From: Sphingobacterium paludis
GTDB lineage: Bacteria > Bacteroidota > Bacteroidia > Sphingobacteriales > Sphingobacteriaceae
Assembly: GCF_004364125.1 (NCBI RefSeq)
Contig: NZ_SNZV01000002.1
Span: 620,001 to 684,000 of the forward strand
Reading direction: 5' to 3'
DNA length: 64,000 nucleotides
Part shown: piece after piece, positions 8,614-16,932 of the stretch
Numbering within the stretch: the stretch's first letter is position 1
Layout: each line of letters begins with the position of its first letter
Program-made: the position numbers and the translations under genes
The notes under the pieces: model-generated
Database searches by the model: none
What the model was told of the DNA's origin: nothing
Seen by the model: the letters and a program-made list of their open reading frames with translations, nothing else

Positions 8614-9960
8614 TTAATACAATGTAAACTCTACGCGTCTGTTAGCTTGACGGCCTTCAGCAGTTGCATTGGTTGCAATCGGCTGGTTTGGTCCGTAACC
8701 CGTTGCTTCGATGCGTGATGCATTTGCACCTTTCGATACCAAATATGCTTTTACTGCTTCCGCACGTTCTTTGGACAAGCGCATATTAACCTGCATTGAG
8801 CCTGTATTATCTGTGTGTCCTGCAAGTTTCAAACTGAAGTTCTTTTCGATAAGCAAGGATGCTACGCGATTCAACGATGGGAATGAAGTCGAACGGATAG
8901 TCGATTTACTTAAGTCGAACTCTAAATTTTTGATGGCTTCGTCAACCACTTTTCTGTCTTCTTCAGTAACCACAATTTTCTCGATCACTCGGGTTTCATT
9001 CTTCATTTCCGGTAGTGGGCATCCAGCTCCATCGACCTTTACCCCAGCAGGTGTGTTTGGACATTTATCGTATTTGTTGGCTACACCGTCGCCGTCATCG
9101 TCTTGTAGCTCTTGGTTTAACGTCTCCATTTGTGATTTTAAGGCATTGTTTGCCGCGACAAGTTCGTCACGCTCTGCCTTTAAATCATCGTACTTCGCCG
9201 TATAGTCGTTTACGAGTGTGGCAACAGGGTTGGAGTTGTTAAGCGCAGGTTTTGATCCATTTCCAAGCGCGATTTCGATACCGGCATGTGCATAAGAGAA
9301 CAGATCGTTTTTATATTGGCCTGCTGGCTTTCCGTCGAAATCTTGGTTCGCCCAGTTTAGTTGGTAGCCTAGATCAAGGTTGATGCCTTTCGCTACCGCG
9401 AATTTAAACCCGAAATCAACCGGTACGTATAGTTTCGTTTGCTTCTCAGCCGTAGAAACCATTCCATCCATGGTCGTGCTAGTTTCGAAATTCAAGGCAC
9501 CCAGTCCGATCGCAGCATATGGCTTGATGATGCTGTTAAATAAGCGCCAGTTGGTGTTCGCCATCGTCCACTCACCCGATAATGCTGCAGACCAAGGCAT
9601 TTTTGTTTCAAAAGCGGATATCTGTCCGGTTACAGCATCTTCATTGGTGCCGCCCACTTTACCGCCCAGATATTGTGCTTTGATACCAAATGATGGCGAC
9701 AGTTGTTTTTTAATGTATGCACTGTAGCCTACGTTATGCTCTAATTTGGTAAAGCCATCTTGGTTAAAACCGAAGATATTTCCTTGGTTCAACAATCCCG
9801 CGTTGACGCCGATAGACCAAGTTCTGTATTGTGTTTCCGACCCCAGTGGTGTGGTTCCTTCAATAGTTGTCGTGTTTTGAGCTTGTGCCATAGACAGACC
9901 GCCAATCATGAAAGATAAGCCTAAAAAGGCTACGTTTTTTTTAAAGTTAAAGTTTCCCAT
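8614..9960 (-). CDS. OmpA family outer membrane protein
   Basis: Outer membrane beta-barrel with a periplasmic peptidoglycan-binding domain, 448 residues. The signal peptide ends at about residue 28 (GGLSMAQAQ). An N-terminal barrel is followed by a short coiled region, then a thrombospondin type-3-like calcium segment (DDDGDGVANKYDKCPNTPAG). The C-terminal OmpA domain has LAGHTDNTGS and ends NRRVEFTLY. The start at 9960 (MGNFNFKK) gives a clean signal peptide; 25 further in-frame codons upstream do not look like coding sequence. Such proteins are abundant structural porins linking the outer membrane to the cell wall. Confidence 0.93.
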   Translation of the reverse strand: MGNFNFKKNVAFLGLSFMIGGLSMAQAQNTTTIEGTTPLGSETQYRTWSIGVNAGLLNQGNIFGFNQDGFTKLEHNVGYSAYIKKQLSPSFGIKAQYLGGKVGGTNEDAVTGQISAFETKMPWSAALSGEWTMANTNWRLFNSIIKPYAAIGLGALNFETSTTMDGMVSTAEKQTKLYVPVDFGFKFAVAKGINLDLGYQLNWANQDFDGKPAGQYKNDLFSYAHAGIEIALGNGSKPALNNSNPVATLVNDYTAKYDDLKAERDELVAANNALKSQMETLNQELQDDDGDGVANKYDKCPNTPAGVKVDGAGCPLPEMKNETRVIEKIVVTEEDRKVVDEAIKNLEFDLSKSTIRSTSFPSLNRVASLLIEKNFSLKLAGHTDNTGSMQVNMRLSKERAEAVKAYLVSKGANASRIEATGYGPNQPIATNATAEGRQANRRVEFTLY

Positions 9961-10161
9961 ATAAGAAATGTTACTAAGTATATTATATTGTTTCACCCTA
10001 TGCAATTGTTTTGCCAAAAAAAAAGTAAAATACACGCTTTGTGTCTCACCGCTAATTTTTGTAGTTTCTTTTCGACAAAAAAAAGGCTGTAGATTTCGAC
10101 ATGATTCGGCTTAGTAATTCGTCGTCAGGAGTGCGCATGTGCAGCGCTGAGGCTTTTTAGA

Positions 10162-10202
10162 AGACTATCTGCAATATGTTGTAGCAAGATCGCAGATAGT
10201 CT
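10162..10202. other. Perfect 11-bp inverted repeat between uspA and ompA-like genes
   Basis: AGACTATCTGC at 10162-10172 and GCAGATAGTCT at 10192-10202 are perfect inverted copies with a 19-nt spacer. There is no T tract after it on either strand, so it is not a classical intrinsic terminator. It lies 32 nt downstream of the uspA stop and about 200 nt upstream of the OmpA-like start. It could be an mRNA 3' stabiliser or an operator. The rest of 9961-10233 shows nothing else I can name. Confidence 0.5.
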
Positions 10203-10233
10203 GTGTAGCAAAATAGTATGCCACTTGTTTTTT

Positions 10234-11100
10234 TTATTCTTTTGCGTGTACGCGTGCAAATAGCGTTGGGATTGTCATTTGATAGGCTAGCTTACGGACA
10301 ATATTTTCCCCCAAGATCTGTCTGAAAAAGCTTTTTCGACTTTTTGTGACCAGCATAATATCTATTTGTTCGTCTATAAGGGCGTTGTTGATCGCGTGCG
10401 AAATATTTTCGACAGCACGGTTATACAAAGCCTGCGATTTGACGGTGTAGGAAATGTCGTCTATGCCCGTGCTTGTAATAATTTCTGCTATCCAACTTTT
10501 AAATTGTTCGTCAATGAGCTTAATATCTCGATCGTCTTTATTGACGTGGATGAGAATTAGCTCAAAGCCGTTTCCAAAGAGCTGGATAGCTTGCTGCAAG
10601 GCTTCGATTTCCGCTGGTTTAAAGTTGCAAAGTAATCCAATACGCTCTTTCTTAAACACATCGGATCCTTTCGGAACGCCTAGGACAGGTGTCTTCGTAT
10701 TCAATATCACATCATAGGTGTTGCTCCCTAAGAAGAGGGCCTCCAAGCCTGATGTTCCCTTAGTGCCCATGACCACAGCGTCATACTGGAATTCAGCGGT
10801 AACCTTGCTCACTTCTTCGTAGAGGTTTCCCGATTTAAAGAGTTCCTGACAGCGAACCTGCGGATACTTTATACGAATAACCTCCTTCAATTTCTCCATT
10901 TCAGCTTTCGCAACCTCAACTTGGGGATCTTTTAAGGTCGTACCATATTCTCGGTTCACATACAGATTCGATTGGTTCGTAAACACGTGTACCAATTCCA
11001 GTTCCTGTGCATCGTTATGGGCAAGCGTAAGTTGGCAGGCATAATCTACCGCACATTGAGAATACTCAGAGAAGTCTACGGGAATCAATATTTTTTTCAT
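10234..11100 (-). CDS. Universal stress protein, tandem UspA domains
   Basis: A 288-residue cytosolic protein with two UspA-like Rossmann domains (about 1-145 and 150-285). It starts MKKILIPVDFSEYSQ, the usual first strand. The first domain has VVMGTKGTSG followed by LGSNT, the nucleotide-binding G-2X-G-9X-G-(S/T) type of loop. The second domain is degenerate, lacking the full motif. It lies 11 nt downstream of a second Usp gene, so the two form an operon. Function in stress adaptation is inferred from the family. Confidence 0.9.
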   Translation of the reverse strand: MKKILIPVDFSEYSQCAVDYACQLTLAHNDAQELELVHVFTNQSNLYVNREYGTTLKDPQVEVAKAEMEKLKEVIRIKYPQVRCQELFKSGNLYEEVSKVTAEFQYDAVVMGTKGTSGLEALFLGSNTYDVILNTKTPVLGVPKGSDVFKKERIGLLCNFKPAEIEALQQAIQLFGNGFELILIHVNKDDRDIKLIDEQFKSWIAEIITSTGIDDISYTVKSQALYNRAVENISHAINNALIDEQIDIMLVTKSRKSFFRQILGENIVRKLAYQMTIPTLFARVHAKE

Positions 11101-11111
11101 GGTGGAAAATG

Positions 11112-11963
11112 TTAAACTGTTTTGCCGAAAAATGCTGGCTTTTGCAGCGCCAGCGTGATCGCTTTAGACACTGATGGTGTGAATAGGCGCTCAAAAAATG
11201 TCTTCCTGCTTTTTGATATTAAAATAATGTCCAACTGATTTTCTTCAATCAGTTGGGCCACGACCTCTGGGATCGTGTCCAGATCTTTATCATCTTTCAC
11301 GATCGGTGCAATAAGCTTGTCAATATGGCGAACGGCGGAAAATTCCCGAATATTGAACAGCCAGGAGTCTAAGCGCGCGCTGATTGATGCTTCAGAGTCG
11401 GATTCCTTGTAAACGTGAATCAAACTGAGGTCGATGCTGTCTTTAAAAATGTGTGTGAATTCATGCAACGTTAGTAACTCTTCTTGGTTGAAATTGGTCA
11501 GCAAGCCAACCTTATTCACGGTGTGCTCAATAGGCCTATTGGGCACCGCGATCACGGGAATTGGCGCCTTTGCTGTTATCAAAGCTGTATTGCTTCCCCA
11601 AAATATATTTTTGTCTGCAGTAACGCCCGTGGTTCCCATTACAATGGCAGCATAGCCCTCTCGAGCGGCTTCTTTCGGTAATCCCTCATCCAACAAACCG
11701 CGTTCGTTATGAAAAGAGATCAACAAGCCCGGATAAAGAGCTTCCAGCCGATCTGCCCAATCCTTTATTGTGATATCGGCCTTTAAGAGATCAGACTCGT
11801 CGGCGTCAGCCTGTTGTTCTGCATCATCAAAAGCAGAGGATGTAGCCGTATAGAAATGAATGAGGTGTAAGCTGTATTTTTGTTTCTGGCAAAGCTCTGC
11901 TGCATACTGCGCGGCTAAAAATGCATTGTCTGAAAAATCAGTCGGAACAAGGAGTTTCTTCAT
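11112..11963 (-). CDS. Universal stress protein, tandem UspA domains
   Basis: First gene of a two-gene usp operon, 283 residues, sharing the two-domain layout of its downstream partner. It begins MKKLLVPTDFSDNAF and has VMGTTGVTADKN followed by WGSNTA as the nucleotide loop of domain 1. Both proteins end in a similar (ISKSRKTFF) segment, so they probably arose by gene duplication. The start at 11963 fits the Usp fold; the frame runs upstream to 12038 without family-like sequence. Confidence 0.9.
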   Translation of the reverse strand: MKKLLVPTDFSDNAFLAAQYAAELCQKQKYSLHLIHFYTATSSAFDDAEQQADADESDLLKADITIKDWADRLEALYPGLLISFHNERGLLDEGLPKEAAREGYAAIVMGTTGVTADKNIFWGSNTALITAKAPIPVIAVPNRPIEHTVNKVGLLTNFNQEELLTLHEFTHIFKDSIDLSLIHVYKESDSEASISARLDSWLFNIREFSAVRHIDKLIAPIVKDDKDLDTIPEVVAQLIEENQLDIILISKSRKTFFERLFTPSVSKAITLALQKPAFFGKTV

Positions 11964-12074
11964 AAAAAAATGTGGGTTACTGTATAAATGTACGTATAAT
12001 ATGTTAAAATAAATCCGGTTTAGACCAGTAATTTGCATGATTAATCACCAATCTATGCATCCGAAGATTGTGGA

Positions 12075-12105
12075 TTGGAAGAGCAATCATTTTTAATTAA
12101 CTTCG
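12075..12105 (+). promoter_or_regulatory. Promoter of alaS
   Basis: TTG at 12075-12077, a 20-bp spacer and TAACTTCG at 12098-12105 (one mismatch to TAnnTTTG) precede the alaS ATG by 25 nt. Confidence 0.5.
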
Positions 12106-12130
12106 CACAATAAAAAAAGTTTAGTAGTCC

Positions 12131-14743
12131 ATGACCAGTAAAGAGATACGTGAAGCTTATTTAAGTTTTTTCAAAAGCAAATCCCATCAAATTGTTCCTT
12201 CGGCACCTGTCGTTGTAAAAAATGATCCCACTTTGATGTTTACCAACGCGGGGATGAACCAGTTTAAGGAGTATTTTTTAGGTGAGGCGCAGCCCAAATA
12301 TACTCGTGTGGCCGACACACAGCGATGTTTGCGCGTGTCGGGCAAGCATAACGATCTGGAGGAGGTAGGGATTGACACTTATCACCATACCTTATTTGAA
12401 ATGCTGGGCAACTGGTCTTTCGGCGATTATTTTAAGAAAGAAGCCATCAACTGGGCATGGGAACTGCTTACCTCGGTGTATCAATTGGATAAAGATCGTC
12501 TCTATGTTACGATTTTTGAGGGTGACGAGAGAGAGGGCTTGGGCCGCGATAACGAGGCATTCGATTTTTGGAAAGCGTTGATCCCGGAAGATCGTATTTT
12601 ACTCGGGAATAAGAAAGATAATTTTTGGGAAATGGGTGAAACGGGGCCCTGTGGGCCGTGTTCGGAAATCCATTTTGATATGCGCAATGACGCTGAACGC
12701 CAGCAAGAGCGTGGCCAGGATTTAGTGAATGCAGACCACCCTCAGGTCATTGAAATCTGGAACTTGGTATTTATGCAGTTCAACCGCTTAAAGAACGGGA
12801 CGTTGGAACCTTTGCCTGCGAAGCATATCGATACCGGGATGGGGTTTGAACGTCTTGTGCGCGCGATCCAGGGTAAAACATCCAACTACGATACGGATGT
12901 ATTTCAGCCTATTATCCAATATATCGCGGAGCGTTCGGCTATCGCATATGGCGCCGATGAAAAGTCTGATATTGCGATGCGCGTGTTGTCTGATCATATT
13001 CGTGCCGTATGCTTTGCCATAGCAGATGGTCAATTGCCGTCGAACAATAAAGCCGGTTATGTGATTCGTCGTATCTTGCGTCGCGCTGTGCGTTACGCTT
13101 ATACTTTCTTGGGCTTCAAGGCACCTTTCCTGAACGAACTTGTTCCCTTGCTGGCCAAACAATTTGAAGGCGTTTTCGACGAATTGATACAACAACAAGG
13201 TTTTGTACAAAAAGTGGTATTAGAGGAGGAGGTATCGTTTTTGAGAACGTTGACAACAGGTATCCAACGTTTTGAAAACTACGCTGCCGATCACGCCGCT
13301 GTTGATGGAGACTTCGCTTTTGAACTTTTCGATACGTTTGGGTTTCCCATCGATTTAACTGATTTGCTAGCGCGAGAGAAAGGGCTGCATGTCGATATGG
13401 AAGGCTTTCAACGGGCTTTGCAGCAGCAAAAGGAACGCTCCCGTGCGGCTACGGCTATTGATACGGGAGACTGGGTTGTGCTGCAGGAAGATGAAGAAAG
13501 TGTTTTTGTCGGCTATGATACGTTGGAAGCGACTACGCAAGTGTTGAAATATCGGAAGGTAACCGCAAAAGGAAAAGATCAATACCAGATCGTTTTATCG
13601 GTAACGCCATTCTACCCAGAAGGTGGTGGACAAGTCGGCGACGTGGGTATCCTACTTGCTGAATCCAATGAAAAGGTGGTCATCCATGACACAAAGAAGG
13701 AAAATGGACTTATTGTTCATTTGGTGAATGAGCTTCCTGCTGTGCTAGAGGGTAATTTCAAAGCTATCGTGAATAAAAGCAAGCGTGTGGATACGGAAAA
13801 TAATCACTCCGCGACACATTTGCTACACGCGGCGTTGAAAGAAGTGTTGGGTGATCATGTCAATCAAAAAGGATCGTTGGTCAATGCCGATCTGTTGCGT
13901 TTCGACGTTTCTCATTTCGCCAAGATCACGCCTGAAGAAGTCAAGCAAGTGGAAGATATTGTCAACGCTAAAATACGACAGAATATACCGTTGAAAGAAG
14001 AACGTATGGTTCCATTTCAAGAGGCTCTCGACGCCGGCGTGACTGCGCTATTTGGTGAAAAGTATGGCGATTATGTGCGCGTTATTACCTTCGAGGATAG
14101 CTTTTCTAAAGAGCTTTGCGGTGGCACACATGTCCCTGCTACCGGGCAAATCGGTTTTTTCAAGATTACGTCAGAGTCGGCTGTCGCCGCGGGCGTACGG
14201 CGCATTGAAGCCATTACCGGCACGCATGCCTATGCCGTGATCCGCGAACAATTTGAATTGGTGAGCAAGATGCGCGAATTATTGAACAATCCGAAAGATT
14301 TTGTTTCGGCAATGGCGAAGGTTATTGAAGAAAATAGCGGACTGAAAAAGGAAATCGAGAACACGATCCGCGAACGTTCCTTGGCATTGAAAAACGAGCT
14401 GGAGTCCAAGTTCGAAACTATCGGAACGGTCAATTTTTTAGCCGTTCAGGTAGATTTGCCGAATGCAGACGCCGTAAAAACATTAGCATATGCCTTGAAA
14501 GGGCAGATGGAAAATTTATTTCTGGTTTTGGGTGCTGACTTCGACGGGAAGCCAAACCTAACGGTAGCTATTTCGGACGAGCTGGCGAAAGAGCGGGGAT
14601 GGAATGCTGGCAATATCGTCAAAGACCTAGCGAAAGACATTCAGGGGGGCGGTGGTGGACAGCCATTCTTCGCCACGGCGGGCGGAAAACTGAGCAGCGG
14701 TTTGTCCACAGCAATAGCACGCGCAAAAGATTTTGTAAAATAG
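12131..14743 (+). CDS. alaS: Alanine--tRNA ligase
   Basis: Class II aminoacyl-tRNA synthetase of 870 residues, which attaches alanine to tRNA-Ala and edits Ser/Gly mischarging. The class II catalytic core includes FTNAGMNQFKEYF and GNWSFGDYF near the N-terminus and CGPCSEIHFD in motif 2 to the insertion. The editing domain carries the zinc ligands in NHSATHLLHAAL and CGGTHV. The C-terminal DHHA1-type domain with GGGGGQPFFATAGG ends the protein. Full length for the family. The TlpA-like lipoprotein gene starts 8 nt after its stop. Confidence 0.97.
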   Translation: MTSKEIREAYLSFFKSKSHQIVPSAPVVVKNDPTLMFTNAGMNQFKEYFLGEAQPKYTRVADTQRCLRVSGKHNDLEEVGIDTYHHTLFEMLGNWSFGDYFKKEAINWAWELLTSVYQLDKDRLYVTIFEGDEREGLGRDNEAFDFWKALIPEDRILLGNKKDNFWEMGETGPCGPCSEIHFDMRNDAERQQERGQDLVNADHPQVIEIWNLVFMQFNRLKNGTLEPLPAKHIDTGMGFERLVRAIQGKTSNYDTDVFQPIIQYIAERSAIAYGADEKSDIAMRVLSDHIRAVCFAIADGQLPSNNKAGYVIRRILRRAVRYAYTFLGFKAPFLNELVPLLAKQFEGVFDELIQQQGFVQKVVLEEEVSFLRTLTTGIQRFENYAADHAAVDGDFAFELFDTFGFPIDLTDLLAREKGLHVDMEGFQRALQQQKERSRAATAIDTGDWVVLQEDEESVFVGYDTLEATTQVLKYRKVTAKGKDQYQIVLSVTPFYPEGGGQVGDVGILLAESNEKVVIHDTKKENGLIVHLVNELPAVLEGNFKAIVNKSKRVDTENNHSATHLLHAALKEVLGDHVNQKGSLVNADLLRFDVSHFAKITPEEVKQVEDIVNAKIRQNIPLKEERMVPFQEALDAGVTALFGEKYGDYVRVITFEDSFSKELCGGTHVPATGQIGFFKITSESAVAAGVRRIEAITGTHAYAVIREQFELVSKMRELLNNPKDFVSAMAKVIEENSGLKKEIENTIRERSLALKNELESKFETIGTVNFLAVQVDLPNADAVKTLAYALKGQMENLFLVLGADFDGKPNLTVAISDELAKERGWNAGNIVKDLAKDIQGGGGGQPFFATAGGKLSSGLSTAIARAKDFVK

Positions 14744-14751
14744 GAGAAACA

Positions 14752-15846
14752 ATGAGACGAATTTTAGGTGCATGGTTAATCGGAGTAGCCGCAATCTGGG
14801 GCTGCTCAAACAAAGATGTAATTCATGTCTCCGGACATATTGATAACCCGGGTAATGTAAAAGTGGTCGCTTTTTACGAAGGCGATCGCAAGCTAGACTC
14901 GGTGTTTTTGGCCGATGGGAATAAGTTCGCTTTTGAACGAGAAGCGACACAACCGCGGTTGCTATCCTTGGCCGTGGGAAACAACAAGTATCCTATCATA
15001 CTGACGCCGGGCGAGCAGTTGACATTTACAGCCGACATGCACGAACCGGACGATTATCAGGTGGAAGGTTCTGAACTCACACTTGCCCTGAAAGATTTTG
15101 CACCGTTTAAAAGACGCAAAGAGTTTGTGCAGGACTCCTTGCAGGGCGCCTTTGCAAAGGCTACGCTCAATAAATCCGCTGAGGAAATAGAAAGCTTACG
15201 CTTCGACTACCTGACGGAATTCAAATCCAAACTATCGCTCTACACGCAGCAAGCGTTGGCCTTTGCTAACGAGCATAAAAATTTAGCGGGCTTCTATGCG
15301 ATCAGTACGCTCGATCCCGAAGTGGCGGAAGCCGAGATTGTCGCCTATGCTGACGAGATTGCCGATAAGTTTCCGGACAATAGATACGTGACGCAATTCA
15401 AAGAGGAAACGAAAAAATTGAAGCGCTTAGCCGTTGGGCAACCTGCACCAGAAATAACCTCATTCACGCCAACCAATAAAGTGGTGAAGCTATCTGATTT
15501 TAATGGTCAATATGTATTGGTGGATTTTTGGGCTTCGTGGTGCGCGCCGTGTCGTCAAGAAAACCCCAACATCGTGCATCAATATCATGCATTTAAAGAT
15601 AAAGGCTTTACCATACTCGGTGTGTCGTTAGACAATAATCCTGGGAGCTGGATGCGAGCCATACAGGAAGATAAATTAGCATGGACACAGGTTTCTGATT
15701 TGCAGGCTTGGAAATCACCTTTGGTAACGGATTACCGTATTAAATCCATCCCAACGTCGTATCTTCTTAACCCGAAAGGGGAAATTATCGCTAAGAATCT
15801 GCGCGGGAAAGAATTGCAGCATTTCCTGCAAAAAACATTAAATTAA
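14752..15846 (+). CDS. TlpA-like thiol-disulfide lipoprotein with DUF4369 domain
   Basis: Predicted lipoprotein of 364 residues. The signal peptide ends in the lipobox AIWGC, with Cys18 the lipidation site. The N-terminal half (about 22-115) resembles DUF4369, and the C-terminal half is an AhpC/TSA-Redoxin/TlpA domain. Its redox motif is WCAPC, with Cys264 and Cys267. Such proteins reduce or isomerise disulfides in the periplasm of Bacteroidetes. The ATG at 14752 follows a GGAGAAAC sequence, one of the few plausible Shine-Dalgarno sites here. The gene sits 8 nt after alaS, so it is probably co-transcribed. Confidence 0.9.
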   Translation: MRRILGAWLIGVAAIWGCSNKDVIHVSGHIDNPGNVKVVAFYEGDRKLDSVFLADGNKFAFEREATQPRLLSLAVGNNKYPIILTPGEQLTFTADMHEPDDYQVEGSELTLALKDFAPFKRRKEFVQDSLQGAFAKATLNKSAEEIESLRFDYLTEFKSKLSLYTQQALAFANEHKNLAGFYAISTLDPEVAEAEIVAYADEIADKFPDNRYVTQFKEETKKLKRLAVGQPAPEITSFTPTNKVVKLSDFNGQYVLVDFWASWCAPCRQENPNIVHQYHAFKDKGFTILGVSLDNNPGSWMRAIQEDKLAWTQVSDLQAWKSPLVTDYRIKSIPTSYLLNPKGEIIAKNLRGKELQHFLQKTLN

Positions 15847-15941
15847 ATTTTATGTTTAACTAGTGTTAACTATTAACAATTTGATAACGTTGCTTTAACT
15901 TTATTTTACCATTTAGTACATAATTTAGCAAAAAAACAGCA

Positions 15942-16631
15942 ATGAGCGCCAATCAAAAAATACTAGTGGTAGATGACGAGCATGATATCGTTGATTTAAT
16001 ATCATATAATCTTACCAAGGAAGGGTATCAAGTTTACCAAGCCCATAATGGCAAAGAAGGTATAGAGATGGCCAAGCAAGTCAATCCTGATTTGATCATC
16101 CTCGATGTCATGATGCCAGAGATGGACGGTATTGAAGCCTGCCGGCTAATGCGTTCAATGCCGGAGTTTAAGCATACGTTTATGGTCTTCCTGACGGCGC
16201 GTAGTGAAGAATACTCTGAAATTGCAGGGTTTAATGTAGGAGCGGATGATTACATTGCCAAGCCTATCAAACCTAGGGCATTGATGAGTCGTATCAACGC
16301 GATATTACGGCGCAACACGACTGAAGCCGAAATCAGTAGTAGTGATAAATTGGAAATTATGGATTTGGTGATTGATCGGGATTCTTTTCTGGTATACCGC
16401 GATACCGACCGTATAACATTGGCGAAAAAAGAGTTCGAACTTCTTTACCTATTAGCTTCCAAACCCAATAAGGTGTTTACGCGCGAGCAGATATTGAAAG
16501 CGATATGGGAAGATTCCGTTGTCGTAACGAATCGTACGATCGACGTACACATTCGTAAGCTCCGGGAGAAAATCGGCGAGAACTATGTCTCCACGGTTAA
16601 GGGTGTGGGCTATAAATTCGAGCTCAACTAA
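15942..16631 (+). CDS. OmpR/PhoB-family response regulator
   Basis: A 229-residue two-component response regulator. The receiver domain has the acidic pair D11/D12, phosphoacceptor D55 in LIILDVMMPEMDG and switch Lys in IAKPIKP. The C-terminal winged helix (about 135-229) has IDVHIRKLREKIG and ends TVKGVGYKFELN. No histidine kinase gene lies on either side, so it is an orphan in this context. It is followed by a terminator and then the siderophore receptor. The regulon is unknown. Confidence 0.93.
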   Translation: MSANQKILVVDDEHDIVDLISYNLTKEGYQVYQAHNGKEGIEMAKQVNPDLIILDVMMPEMDGIEACRLMRSMPEFKHTFMVFLTARSEEYSEIAGFNVGADDYIAKPIKPRALMSRINAILRRNTTEAEISSSDKLEIMDLVIDRDSFLVYRDTDRITLAKKEFELLYLLASKPNKVFTREQILKAIWEDSVVVTNRTIDVHIRKLREKIGENYVSTVKGVGYKFELN

Positions 16632-16733
16632 TACCATAGAACGGTAAGCGACCCGCCAATGCCGAAACAGATACGCGTCATCTGGATATGGCACGAGGCC
16701 ATTCAATAACGTAATTACATAGAAATAGCCAAG

Positions 16734-16756
16734 GCAAGCAAAACGCTTGCTTTTTT
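16734..16756 (+). terminator. Intrinsic terminator after the response regulator
   Basis: GCAAGC-AAAAC-GCTTGC followed by TTTTTT, about 100 nt after the response regulator stop. The stretch 16632-16733 shows nothing else. Confidence 0.8.
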
Positions 16757-16859
16757 CGTTTCTGCATAAATCGCGCAAATTCCGCTACGCACGATCGCCT
16801 AATCCCCTGCGCTTCATTGCGTTTTCATCCATAGCTCCCTTTAAGATTATTCTAATATT

Positions 16860-16881
16860 ATCCTTATCAAATTTTAAGGAT
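16860..16881. promoter_or_regulatory. Inverted repeat upstream of the TonB siderophore receptor
   Basis: ATCCTTA and TAAGGAT are perfect inverted copies around an 8-nt AT-rich spacer, 52 nt before the receptor start. This placement suits a metal-responsive or other repressor operator. It does not clearly match the classical Fur box, so its binding protein is unknown. Confidence 0.35.
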
Positions 16882-16932
16882 CGCAAATTATATTCACGGC
16901 AGTATAATTATTTATCTCATCGTGTTGCGATT

